Below, piece by piece: positions 54,951 through 63,384 of a DNA stretch of 64,000 bases; positions within the stretch are counted from its first letter, which is position 1; the number at the start of each line of letters is the position of its first letter. The stretch spans positions 124,001 to 188,000 of the forward strand of contig NZ_WVVW01000010.1 in assembly GCF_009857815.1 (NCBI RefSeq), read 5' to 3'. The notes under the pieces were generated by a model. That model was not told the DNA's origin and ran no database searches. It saw only the letters and a program-made list of their open reading frames with translations. The translations under genes were made by a program, and so were the position numbers. Source of the stretch: Pseudomaricurvus sp. HS19. GTDB taxonomy: Bacteria > Pseudomonadota > Gammaproteobacteria > Pseudomonadales > Cellvibrionaceae.

Positions 54951-57900
54951 ATGCGTATTAGAGAGTTTATTCAGAGGTTTAAATCCCCGGCTATCCATGA
55001 ACTGATCTCTTGGTCGATAGATCCTTATGAAGGTCTCGACTTCTTAATTCCTTCAAAGGTTATCTCCGATCCAGAAAGTCATGCCATGACTAACCCGTTG
55101 TTCGGTATGCAGTTCGCCTACCTTAAGGCGTTGGTAGAGCAGAATTTGGCTGACAGAAACTCTAACGGCTTTACCATTCCTTCCGCGACTGTGCCCGAAT
55201 TGGAAGATGATTTTTTCACGCTGTTTGAGCTTCCCGCATTCAGTAAAGGTAAGTTCAAGGCAGATATTCGAGGCAACACAGCCAATGCGGACTTTTCTGT
55301 CAATGTCGAATTAACGCTTGGCGACGGTGGTCATATTCCTTCTGCGGCTCTATTTGGCCCGTTTCTGAAGGTGGCCGAAGGTGAGGTCTACCGACTGTCG
55401 GCGGCAGAGTATCGCGCTCTGAACGCGGTAGAGAACCACGGCAAGTTACCGCCGGAAAAGCGCGGGGAATATGAAAATAACTGGCTGATTCTGCAGCTTC
55501 AGGTCGCGAAAAAATCGGGCATGCCTATCGATCTGGCGCATTTTAACAATCTCGAATTGAGCAGCCCGGAATCTGTTGGTGTGTCCCTCGAAGAACTGCC
55601 GAATGGCGATGTTTTGTTAACTCCAACGTTTGGTTCCGGTATCAATATTGCGGATATTCAATCTCGGCTGGGGCAAATGCAGCCCGGTGAAGATCACTGC
55701 ATTCTCAGAGTGAAGAACCGATTTGTACTGTTGAATGAGGCCCGGTTGAATGCGGCACAGGAAATTCTCACCAATCGACGAATCCCGAAATCACAGGTCG
55801 CAAACTTTCTAAGATCACCCACCGCTTACCTGAATGCAGCCCTGATTGACCTTGATACTGGCTTTTCGTTAAGGGTTCATGGGGCTGAGCGATTTGTTCA
55901 TCGGTACTTTGGCGATGTGGAAAAATCGGGTGTTGACTGGTTTTCGGCCAATAGTGGCGAACCGGAGCCTATAGAAAGTATTGCGCCGCTCATTGATTCT
56001 GATGAGAGCCTGGCTGAGCTTGAGAGGCTCATTGAAGATGCCCAAGCAAAAGGGGCTGAAATTATAGACTTTGATGGCAAGCAGTTCGATATCTCTGATG
56101 GCGTCCGAGTCAAGGGCGCGATCGACAAAATCAAATCCGGAATTATCGATAAACCGGGTCAGGATCGAGACGACTATCCGGAGGATGAGCCTGAGGGTGA
56201 TAAACCGGGCCCGGGCAGGGCGGAAACTGAGCAGGCCGTAGTGGCCATCGACACCAATGACGAAGATATTGAGTTTCAGAAAGATGCCCGGGTGATGGGA
56301 CTTGATTTGGCCGCTCAATCTTTTGAAATAGGCAATCTGAAACGAACGCCTTTTCCTCATCAGGAGGAGGGTATTCAGTGGCTGCTGGCGCATCTTGGCA
56401 TAGTCGAGGAGCGTGGTGAAAGCAGTGGCGCTTTGCTGGCTGATGATATGGGCCTCGGAAAAACATTTATGACCCTAGTGTCTGTTGCCGAATGGAATAG
56501 GCGCAAACGCAGTTCGGGCTTGCCGGAAAAGCCAACCCTGATTGTTGCCCCACTTAGCCTGCTGGAGAACTGGCAGGTCGAAGTGGACGAGACCTTTAAT
56601 AAATCGCCGTTTGCCGACATTGTGGTACTGCAGTCCGGCGGAGATATGAGCAAATTTCGAGTCACCGGAGCGGGTAGGGAAACCCAGCAGGAGTTTAGTG
56701 CGGGAGACCGGATTGAAGACCAGGACTCAATTCGCTATTCGTTGAAAATTGGGAGTGTATACGGTTCTGACCGGCTCGATATGCCTGGTCGATTGGTGCT
56801 AACGACCTACCAGACCCTTCGAGACTACCAGTTTTCCCTCAGTCGGGTTGATTGGGGCATAGTGGCATTCGATGAAGCCCAAAACATCAAGAATCCGAAC
56901 ACGCTGGCAACCAGAGCTGCAAAGGGCCTTAAGGCGGACTTTAAATTACTGGCTACGGGGACTCCCGTGGAGAATTCACTGAAGGATTTCTGGTGTTTGT
57001 TTGATACAGCGGAACCCGGGTTGCTTGGATCCTGGAAGAGCTTTCGGGAGACCTATATTCAGCCGATTTTGGATGCATCTGAAGGTGATGGCTCTGGAGT
57101 TAAGATCGACGTTGGCAAGTCGCTGCGTGCCGCCGTTGGCGACTACATGCTGAGAAGAACGAAAGCCGAGAAACTGAAAGGGTTGCCTGAGAAACGGGTA
57201 TTTTCCGGAGACAAGGCTGCGGTAAATGAACAATACATGGATCGCCTGGCCGGTGTGATGAACGGAAGGCAACTGTCGTGTTATGACGATATCGTTCAGG
57301 CCGTGAAATCCAGCACAGCAGATGACAAGCGTGGTCTTATCCTGCCCAGCCTGCACAATCTCAAGATCACCAGTATTCACCCGGATATTTCTGGCAGTTT
57401 CCGCCCGGCCGGCTCCGTAAAAGAGCTTCTGCAACAGGCAGAGATATCCTCAAAGATTTCGGCGATGGTCAAACTCCTGCATGAAATTAAGGAGAGAGAG
57501 GAGAAAGTACTGATCTTTGCGACCACAAAATCAGTTCAGGCCTATGTTTGTACGTTGGTATCTACCTTGTTCAAGGTTCCTGTTGAAATTATCAATGGAG
57601 AAACCAAGGCTGTTCCTACCAAAAAGGATAACGAAACGCGTAAATCGATTATTGATCGTTTTCAATCACAGCCAGGGTTTGGAGCTATTGTCATGTCGCC
57701 AATTGCTGCGGGTGTTGGCCTTACGGTGGTGGGGGCCAACAACGTTATCCACCTGGAACGGCACTGGAACCCCGCAAAAGAGGCGCAAGCTACTGATCGA
57801 GTGTATCGAATTGGCCAGACCAAGCCAGTTAACGTCTACATTCCGATGGCTCTGCACCCGGAGGTGAAGTCGTTCGATTTGCAGCTAAACAGCCTGCTCA

Positions 57901-57977
57901 GTAACAAGATTGATCTGAGTGATGCAGTAGTAGCCGCAGATACTGTGACCGGGGATGATCTGGCAGGCTGCTTTTGA
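54951..57977 (+). CDS. zorD: ZorD, SNF2-type helicase of type I Zorya
   Basis: A 1008-residue Swi2/Snf2 ATPase. Residues 1-450 are the ZorD-specific N-terminal region. The motor has ADDMGLGKTFMTL (Walker A, about 496), DEAQ box FDEAQNIKNP (about 640), GTPVENSLKDFWCLFD (motif III), and motif VI QATDRVYRIGQTKPVNVYI (about 946). An acidic linker (about 400-430) precedes it. The open frame begins at a TTG at 54900, but ATG 54951 follows GGAG and starts one base after the zorC stop. ZorD homologues degrade invading DNA after ZorAB signalling. The end overlaps the next small gene. Confidence 0.92.
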   Translation: MRIREFIQRFKSPAIHELISWSIDPYEGLDFLIPSKVISDPESHAMTNPLFGMQFAYLKALVEQNLADRNSNGFTIPSATVPELEDDFFTLFELPAFSKGKFKADIRGNTANADFSVNVELTLGDGGHIPSAALFGPFLKVAEGEVYRLSAAEYRALNAVENHGKLPPEKRGEYENNWLILQLQVAKKSGMPIDLAHFNNLELSSPESVGVSLEELPNGDVLLTPTFGSGINIADIQSRLGQMQPGEDHCILRVKNRFVLLNEARLNAAQEILTNRRIPKSQVANFLRSPTAYLNAALIDLDTGFSLRVHGAERFVHRYFGDVEKSGVDWFSANSGEPEPIESIAPLIDSDESLAELERLIEDAQAKGAEIIDFDGKQFDISDGVRVKGAIDKIKSGIIDKPGQDRDDYPEDEPEGDKPGPGRAETEQAVVAIDTNDEDIEFQKDARVMGLDLAAQSFEIGNLKRTPFPHQEEGIQWLLAHLGIVEERGESSGALLADDMGLGKTFMTLVSVAEWNRRKRSSGLPEKPTLIVAPLSLLENWQVEVDETFNKSPFADIVVLQSGGDMSKFRVTGAGRETQQEFSAGDRIEDQDSIRYSLKIGSVYGSDRLDMPGRLVLTTYQTLRDYQFSLSRVDWGIVAFDEAQNIKNPNTLATRAAKGLKADFKLLATGTPVENSLKDFWCLFDTAEPGLLGSWKSFRETYIQPILDASEGDGSGVKIDVGKSLRAAVGDYMLRRTKAEKLKGLPEKRVFSGDKAAVNEQYMDRLAGVMNGRQLSCYDDIVQAVKSSTADDKRGLILPSLHNLKITSIHPDISGSFRPAGSVKELLQQAEISSKISAMVKLLHEIKEREEKVLIFATTKSVQAYVCTLVSTLFKVPVEIINGETKAVPTKKDNETRKSIIDRFQSQPGFGAIVMSPIAAGVGLTVVGANNVIHLERHWNPAKEAQATDRVYRIGQTKPVNVYIPMALHPEVKSFDLQLNSLLSNKIDLSDAVVAADTVTGDDLAGCF

Positions 57978-58255
57978 AAGCTCGCTTGTTCTCCTACAGC
58001 TGGTTAAACAACCTCTTACGAATATTGCTGGTCGAGGGCGCCTGGTTGGCGCTGGAGGAAACAGGCCTGATAGCGGCCGGCCTGGGGCTCGTGCTTGAGT
58101 TTGTGCTGCATCAGCAGGAACGCTATTTGCGGGAAAAAGAGAAGCGCAAAGCCGCTGCCAGAGCCAATGAGTATGCTTTAGTAGAGTCTGCCCGATTCCT
58201 GGTGTCCGGCGGCAAGAGTAGTAAACCTTCTGCTGATGATGCAAGGGCACGGTAA
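57974..58255 (+). CDS. small membrane protein overlapping zorD
   Basis: A 93-residue protein starting at TTG 57974, which overlaps the zorD stop (TTGA), an arrangement that indicates translational coupling. Residues about 12-48 form one or two hydrophobic helices (LLRILLVEGAWLALEETGLIAAGLGLVLEFVL). A strongly basic tail follows (REKEKRKAAARANEYALVE). I do not recognise it as part of canonical Zorya (zorABCD). It could be an accessory or immunity-like element of this locus. No homologue is claimed. Confidence 0.6.
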   Translation: MKARLFSYSWLNNLLRILLVEGAWLALEETGLIAAGLGLVLEFVLHQQERYLREKEKRKAAARANEYALVESARFLVSGGKSSKPSADDARAR

Positions 58256-58402
58256 ATAGCGGGTACCGTTTGTATGTGGGCTTTACCCGTGCCACCCAAA
58301 ACCTGATGGTTACTTACCACCGGGATACCCAATTAGCACAGGGGCTGACGGCGGGTTAGGCCGGCATTGCATTACATAACAGGGAGAAAATGTGTCTTGG
58401 GA

Positions 58403-59056
58403 ATGTACAGCACTTTAAAGGAGCTCCACCGCAGCATCCGTGATCAGCAACACCTGAATCTTAGCCTGCGTATACACCGGGCGCTTAGCTGGCTCAACCG
58501 GGCAGAGCAGTGCGACGACGCCGATGGCCGTTTTATCTTTCTCTGGATCGCCTTTAATGCGGCTTATGCCACCGAGATTGTCGACACCCAGCGCGGTACC
58601 AGCGAACGGGCCATATTCGGAGACTTCTTCAAAAAGCTGTGCGACCTGGACGAGGATAAGCGGCTTTCCACACTGGTGTGGAGCGAGTTCCCCAAAAGTA
58701 TCCGTGTGTTGCTGGACAACCCCTATGTCAACGCCGATTTCTGGGAGTTCCAGCGCGGTAATATCGACCGCGATACGTGGCAAAAGCGAGCGGCAGGCAC
58801 CAAACGGGCCGCTAATGCATCCCTGGCTGCGCAGAATACGCCGGACACCCTGGCCATTATCTTTTCCCGGATCTATGTGCTGCGTAATCAGCTGGTGCAC
58901 GGTGGCGCCACTTGGGACAGTGCCATGAATCGGGAGCAGATACGAGATTGTGTGGCGTTTCTGGAGAAGTTCGTGGTTGAGATGCTGCAAATCATGATGG
59001 AGAGTAAGCCCACGCTGTGGGGTGATGCCTGTTTTCCGCCTGTGCGGGATGCCTGA
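58403..59056 (+). CDS. HEPN-domain protein with intact R-x4-H motif (Apea-like)
   Basis: A 217-residue all-helical protein. Near its end YVLRNQLVHGGATW gives R161-NQLV-H166, the R-x4-H catalytic signature of HEPN RNases. The N-terminal half (MYSTLKELHRSIRDQQHLNLSLRIHRALSWLNRAEQ) and FLWIAFNAAY match the pattern of the Apea-like/abortive-infection HEPN group. Such proteins often cut cellular RNA during infection. ATG 58403 is the best start; TTG 58397 with AGGGAG before it is also possible. It is the last gene of the island. No MNT antitoxin partner is adjacent. Confidence 0.75.
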   Translation: MYSTLKELHRSIRDQQHLNLSLRIHRALSWLNRAEQCDDADGRFIFLWIAFNAAYATEIVDTQRGTSERAIFGDFFKKLCDLDEDKRLSTLVWSEFPKSIRVLLDNPYVNADFWEFQRGNIDRDTWQKRAAGTKRAANASLAAQNTPDTLAIIFSRIYVLRNQLVHGGATWDSAMNREQIRDCVAFLEKFVVEMLQIMMESKPTLWGDACFPPVRDA

Positions 59057-59113
59057 AGAAATCGCTCGCTATTGGCAATTGTCGTTCCGGCAAGGCCACC
59101 TTTATTGGGGCCT

Positions 59114-59139
59114 GGGTTCAACTCCCCCCGGCTCCACCA
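59114..59139 (+). repeat. inverted copy of the tmRNA 3' end
   Basis: GGGTTCAACTCCCCCCGGCT followed by CCACCA reproduces the T-arm and acceptor end of ssrA with one change (AAA to AAC). It is on the plus strand, while ssrA is on the minus strand about 730 bp away. The copy ends in CCA-AA as ssrA does. It looks like a leftover attachment site or fragment of a previous integration. Confidence 0.75.
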
Positions 59140-59197
59140 AACTTAATGGATGTTGAGGTGTTTGGTTGGCGGGGGGCGGAGGCGGCGTGCGGTGATT

Positions 59198-59230
59198 AAA
59201 AAAGATCGCGCAGGGGACTGCGCTCCTACG
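59198..59230. repeat. REP-like palindrome, second copy
   Basis: AAAAAAGATCGCGCAGGGGA followed by CTGCGCTCCTACG is the reverse of the element at 4057-4086, so the same dispersed family lies at the island's right edge. Confidence 0.6.
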
Positions 59231-59243
59231 GGGTGTCTCCTGG

Positions 59244-59862
59244 GCGTCGTTTCTGCGGGGGGGGGCACTCACCAACCGGGCACAGTCAATCAAAAAGGAC
59301 ACCGGAAGTTCTAATTTGAGATGGTGCAGGTGCGCAGTGTGTTGGGGGGGGATGACGCGCTGTGCGTGCCACCCCTTCGGGGCGCCCTGCGGGCGTCGTC
59401 TTCGCGGGTTGCACCCGCTGCGGCTGAACCCGAGGGGGTTCTTCACGCACCGGGCACGGCGAAATAAAAAAGGCCACCGCGACGGGTTGTTACTGGAGAG
59501 TAAGTGCCAACGGTTAGTGCGTCGGGGGATTGGATGACACGCTGTGCGTGCCACCCCTTCGGGGCGCCCTGCGGGCGTCGTCTTCGCGGGTTGCACCCGC
59601 TGCGGCTGAACCCGAGGGGGTTCTTCACGCACCGGGCACGGCGAAATAAAAAAGGCCACCGCGACGGGTTGTTACTGGAGAGTAAGTGCCAACGGTTAGT
59701 GCGTCGGGGGATTGGATGACACGCTGTGCGTGCCACCCCTTCGGGGCGCCCTGCGGGCGTCGTCTCCGCAGGTTGCACCTGCTGCGGCTGAACCCGGGGG
59801 ATTATTCACCCACCGGGCACGGCCAAATAAAAAAGGCCACCGCGAGGGTGGCCTTATTCATT
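59244..59862. repeat. 182-bp tandem repeats next to ssrA
   Basis: Units start with GATGAC(G/A)CGCTGTGCGTGC at 59351, 59533 and 59715, a constant period of 182 bp. The first two units are nearly identical. The third diverges after about 110 bp where it meets the ssrA terminator. A diverged partial unit lies before them (59244-59350). Each unit has several hairpins and the string AAAAAAGGCCACCGCGA, the distal half of the tmRNA terminator. Frames here are repeat translations, not genes. Confidence 0.85.
59827..59855 (-). terminator. Rho-independent terminator of ssrA
   Basis: On the minus strand AAGGCCACC-CTCGC-GGTGGCCTT is followed by T's, 8 bases after the tmRNA CCA end. Confidence 0.85.
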
Positions 59863-60252
59863 TGGTGGAGCCGGGGGGATTTGAACCCCCGTCCGTCAGC
59901 ACTCCGCCTTAGGGTCTACATGCTTAGTTCCACTATTTGGTTTAACCCGCTACAGCCCAGTGGCCAAGACGTAGCAGGCGATCCTGATAAGAATTTAGCT
60001 GATCCACCCCAGGCAGGCTTCACGGCGATCCTGTTCTATATGACAGTCAGTAACGCGGTACAGGCACCTTGTTAAGGACCGCTAGCGGCGAACCACTAGA
60101 TGGTGTTTCAAAGGGCTACTTACGCAGCCAGTTGAGCACCGTAGTTGTCATCGTTGGCAACTAATAATGTGCAACTTTGGATTAACGTGATTGGTTGCCA
60201 TCACGACATGCACCTGAGGTTTTGTTACCGGCGTCGAATCCAAATCGGCCCC
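59863..60252 (-). ncRNA. ssrA: tmRNA (ssrA)
   Basis: About 390 nt. The 5' end GGGGCCGATTTGGATTCGAC and the 3' end CGGCTCCACCA pair to form the tRNA-like acceptor stem, and GGGTTCAAATCCCC is the T-arm. The coding part (60158 down to 60120) reads ANDDNYGAQLAA and a TAA stop, the degradation tag appended to proteins on stalled ribosomes. The length is within the range of gammaproteobacterial tmRNAs. Its 3' end is a known hotspot for integrating elements, matching the island and att-like copy to its left. Confidence 0.96.
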
Positions 60253-60355
60253 GAATTCTCAAGAGAGCGGATTATAGGCTTTATCGTCACCTCTAAACAG
60301 TCTCTTCCCCAAATATTGGGGCGGCTGGGCGGATTTCAACCGCTTTGCCTGCTGC

Positions 60356-60679
60356 TCAGACAGTTCTGGCCGGGACGGGTTCCCACTGCTGCAGACTGAG
60401 GGGGATCAGCAGAGTGTTATCGCCCTTGGGCGGTTGTCCCACCATCTCGTCGTAGGCGCTGCGCTGGCGCAGTTGCAGGCTGGCAATGTCCAGCCCCTGC
60501 AGGCGTTCACGCAGGTCGGTGAGGGAGCGGGCTTTGAGCGGGGTGTGGGGGTCGGTCCAGATCAGCTGTTCGCCGATGTCGCGCTTCAGGTAGGCCTGGT
60601 AGATGCAGCCTTCGAAGGATTCCAGCACCAGCTGCAGTTGGCGCTGGTGGGTGAGGGTGTGCAGCAGCAGTCGGGTCAT
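60356..60679 (-). CDS. DUF6482-like small protein
   Basis: A 107-residue cytosolic protein starting MTRLLLHTLTHQRQLQLVLESFEGCIYQAYLK. The pattern, with a central beta-rich part and SLTDLRERLQGL, fits a small family (DUF6482) found in marine gammaproteobacteria. Function unknown. On the minus strand GAAGCCTCC precedes ATG 60679; the open frame extends upstream to 60736 without a ribosome site. It is a single gene next to ssrA. Confidence 0.7.
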   Translation of the reverse strand: MTRLLLHTLTHQRQLQLVLESFEGCIYQAYLKRDIGEQLIWTDPHTPLKARSLTDLRERLQGLDIASLQLRQRSAYDEMVGQPPKGDNTLLIPLSLQQWEPVPARTV

Positions 60680-60926
60680 GGAGGCTTCTCCGTGTGGGCA
60701 GTAACGGGCGGGAGTGTGGGAAGTACGCGACAACACAGCGGGCGGATGATGGCATCCCCGACTTTGGTCTATTTCGGCGCCAAAAAAAGAGCTTCCATGC
60801 GCTGGATCAAAACCCGATTTGGGGGTCTTCTATAAGATAAACGCATATAGCAGGTATGGCTTTATGCCGCCTGTAGTTCTATGACAGTGCGATAGGGATG
60901 TCGGATGAATTTGGGGGGCAGAGGTA

Positions 60927-61541
60927 GTGCTCGAGAGTATATCCGTCTTTATCAGTGGGATTGTGGAAGGTCGTGACCCGGTGCTGAATGAGCACCACCA
61001 GCGGGTGGCGGCAGGTATCAGTGAATTTGCCGAGCACATTGGCTGTACCGGGGAAGAGCGTCAGATACTGCGCATTGGGGCCAGTATTCATGATCTGGGC
61101 AAGCTCTCCATCAACGAACATATTCTTAACAAGCCGGCACGGCTGACTGCCACCGAGATGGAGCTGGTTCGCCAGCATCCGGAGCTGGGCTATCAGCTGC
61201 TGGCACCCCTGAACCTGGACCCGCGGATTACCGGCATCGTCCGTTACCATCACGAAAACTTTGATGGCACCGGCTACCCGGAGAAGCGCAAAGGCGACGA
61301 TATTCCCTTTTATGCCCGCATCATGCGGCTGTGGGATGTGTACGACGCGGTCACTATGGATCGTCCCTATCACAAGGGCGTTTCCAGTTCTGAGGCGTTG
61401 CAGATTCTGGTGGACACCAGCGAGCGTTACGACCCGGAACTGCTGGCCAGTTTCTGCGACTTTATCGAAGGGCGTTTTGGTGGGCGGGTGGCGTTTTGCC
61501 AGGGTGGCGAGGCAGTCTGTCTGCACGCGCCGGCGCTGTAA
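60927..61541 (+). CDS. HD-GYP-type phosphohydrolase domain protein
   Basis: A 204-residue stand-alone HD-GYP-like domain. It has ASIHDLGKLSI (HD metal motif), the following VRQHPELGYQLL, and YHHENFDGTGYPEKRKGDDIP, where HHE and GTGYP give the characteristic HD-GYP signature, then ARIMRLWDVYDA. These enzymes hydrolyse cyclic di-GMP or related dinucleotides. The lack of a receiver or sensor domain is notable. GTG 60927 follows GGGGGGCAGAGG. Confidence 0.82.
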   Translation: MLESISVFISGIVEGRDPVLNEHHQRVAAGISEFAEHIGCTGEERQILRIGASIHDLGKLSINEHILNKPARLTATEMELVRQHPELGYQLLAPLNLDPRITGIVRYHHENFDGTGYPEKRKGDDIPFYARIMRLWDVYDAVTMDRPYHKGVSSSEALQILVDTSERYDPELLASFCDFIEGRFGGRVAFCQGGEAVCLHAPAL

Positions 61542-61645
61542 CTGTCGCTCGCCGTCGTCATTCGCGGCTAAACTCTGATTGGATTCGTGCTCTGGAATAA
61601 CTCCGGCAGTCTGTTGCAGGCTGCCGGAGTTTTGTATGGGTGATA

Positions 61646-62989
61646 TCAGGTAAAGCTCGGTATCACGATGGCGAGAATCAGCACCGGGCAGAAGGCTTTG
61701 ACGTAGAAGGGCCAGATGCGCCAGAACCAGGTGCCTTCGATCTCCGGGTGTCCGGCCTTGATCTCTTTCAGCAGGTTGTCGCGGTGCCAGATCCAGCCTA
61801 CGAAGATGCACAGCATCAGTCCCAGTATGGGCTGGCTGTAGACCGTGGTAAGGGTGATGACAAAGTCGAACAGGGTGTCGAAGTTGAGCATGATCAGCAC
61901 CGACACCACAAACACCAGCCCGCCAATCAGCAGGGTGGCTTTGGGGCGACCGAGGTCGGTCTCTTCGGCGGCCAGCGATACCGGCACCTCCAGCATGGAG
62001 ATGGAAGAGGTGAGCGCGGCGATGGACATCAGCGTGAAAAAGGCCAGGGCAACCCCCAGGCCGATGGTGCCCATGGAATCGAACAGAGCGGGCAGCACCT
62101 GGAAGATGAGGTTGGGGCCAGCGTAGAGATTGCCCTGCGCATCGAAGATGTCGGCGCCGTGTGCCTGGGCCACATAGATCGCCGGCAGGATCAGCAGTCC
62201 GGCAATAAACGCCACCCCGGAATCCACCAGCGTCACGGTCGCACCCAGCGACGGCAGGTTCTCTTTTTCACTCAGGTAGGAGCCGTACACCAGCATGGTG
62301 CCCACACCCAGGGAGAGGGAGAAAAACGCCTGCCCGAGGGCGTCCACGATCAGGCTGGGCTCAAGGTGGCTGAGGTCCGGCAGCAGGTAGAGTCGCAGGC
62401 CGGCCATGGCGCCGGGCTGGGTCATCACATAGACAATCAGCAGCACCATGATCGCCAGCAGCATGGGCATCAGGCGGGTGGACCACTTCTCGATACCCCC
62501 GCTTACACCCTTACCCACAATGGCGATGGTAAGGATCATAAACAGGCCGCCGGTCGCCAGGTTACGGGGAAAACTGAAGGTCACCAGCCAGTCGCTGGCG
62601 CTTTGCCAGCTCAGCAGCCCGGTGATGGATTGTCCCAGGTAGGCGAGCATCCAGCCGGCCACAATGGTGTAGAAGCTGAGGATCAGGCTGGCCACCACCA
62701 CGCCGCAGCCGCCGACAAAGGTGCCGAGCCAGCGGGTGGCTTTGTTGGGGGCGATGTAGCGTAGGGCGGTAACGATGTTGGCGCGGGCGTGGCGGCCGAT
62801 AATCAGCTCTGCCATCAGTGCCGGGTAGGCCAGGCAAAAGGCCATCAGCAGGTAGACAAGCACAAAGGCGGCGCCGCCATTGCTGGCGGTTTGGGTGGGA
62901 AAACCCCAGATGTTGCCAAGGCCGATGGCGGAACCGGCAGCGGCCATCACAAAGCCGGTACGGGAGGAAAACTGTTCTCTGGATGCCAT
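61646..62989 (-). CDS. neurotransmitter:sodium symporter family transporter
   Basis: A 447-residue, 11-12 helix LeuT-fold Na+ symporter. The N terminus FSSRTGFVMAAAGSAIGLGNIWGFP carries the unwound helix 1 with Na+ ligands. The central GQAFFSLSLGVGTMLVYGSYL is helix 6. The family transports amino acids (TnaT, LeuT) in bacteria; the substrate here is unknown. It converges with the HD-GYP gene and is divergent from the TonB receptor. Confidence 0.9.
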   Translation of the reverse strand: MASREQFSSRTGFVMAAAGSAIGLGNIWGFPTQTASNGGAAFVLVYLLMAFCLAYPALMAELIIGRHARANIVTALRYIAPNKATRWLGTFVGGCGVVVASLILSFYTIVAGWMLAYLGQSITGLLSWQSASDWLVTFSFPRNLATGGLFMILTIAIVGKGVSGGIEKWSTRLMPMLLAIMVLLIVYVMTQPGAMAGLRLYLLPDLSHLEPSLIVDALGQAFFSLSLGVGTMLVYGSYLSEKENLPSLGATVTLVDSGVAFIAGLLILPAIYVAQAHGADIFDAQGNLYAGPNLIFQVLPALFDSMGTIGLGVALAFFTLMSIAALTSSISMLEVPVSLAAEETDLGRPKATLLIGGLVFVVSVLIMLNFDTLFDFVITLTTVYSQPILGLMLCIFVGWIWHRDNLLKEIKAGHPEIEGTWFWRIWPFYVKAFCPVLILAIVIPSFT

Positions 62990-63384
62990 GTAAAAAATTC
63001 TGTTCGTTGGAGCTGTTGAGCCATGAGCTCCAGCAAAGTCAGACGATGAGGCGGATGCCGCCGAGCGGTTGAATATTGTGCTTTGAGAGTCGGGGGTGGT
63101 TCAAGTCTTTAATTTCAGATATGGATTTGGGTGTTTGATATAACGAACAGTTATTTTTATTTTGGCGCATTGTTCGTTTTAATGCCGCCTTTTTTCGCCC
63201 CGGGCGGGGGGAAGAGCTGTTTTTGTGGTGGGGGCTGCCGTCCCTGTGATCAATTCTCCGGTATTGGTCTAGGCTTCAGGTGTTACAACCCGACATAAAA
63301 ACAGCTCTGCTACTGTCCGCAGCCGTAACAAGCATCCTATAACAGCGGCCGTCAGGGGAGAGCGTATAACCAGCGGAGAGACCC
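62990..63384. other. intergenic region upstream of the TonB receptor
   Basis: 395 bp between divergent genes. AACGAACA (63142-63149) and TGTTCGTT (63171-63178) form perfect 8-bp inverted arms 21 bp apart in AT-rich sequence. They are a possible operator for the TonB-receptor or transporter promoter. No riboswitch consensus was seen. Confidence 0.4.

Noticed and set aside
59102-59778. Overlapping minus-strand frames of 60-185 residues
   Set aside because: They translate the 182-bp tandem repeats and the tmRNA-end copy (ending LVEPGGVEP); the protein repeats follow the DNA period and have no family match.
39351-59862. CRISPR array or prophage within the island
   Set aside because: No regularly spaced repeats with variable spacers and no structural, integrase or terminase genes were found; the 182-bp repeats lack spacers.
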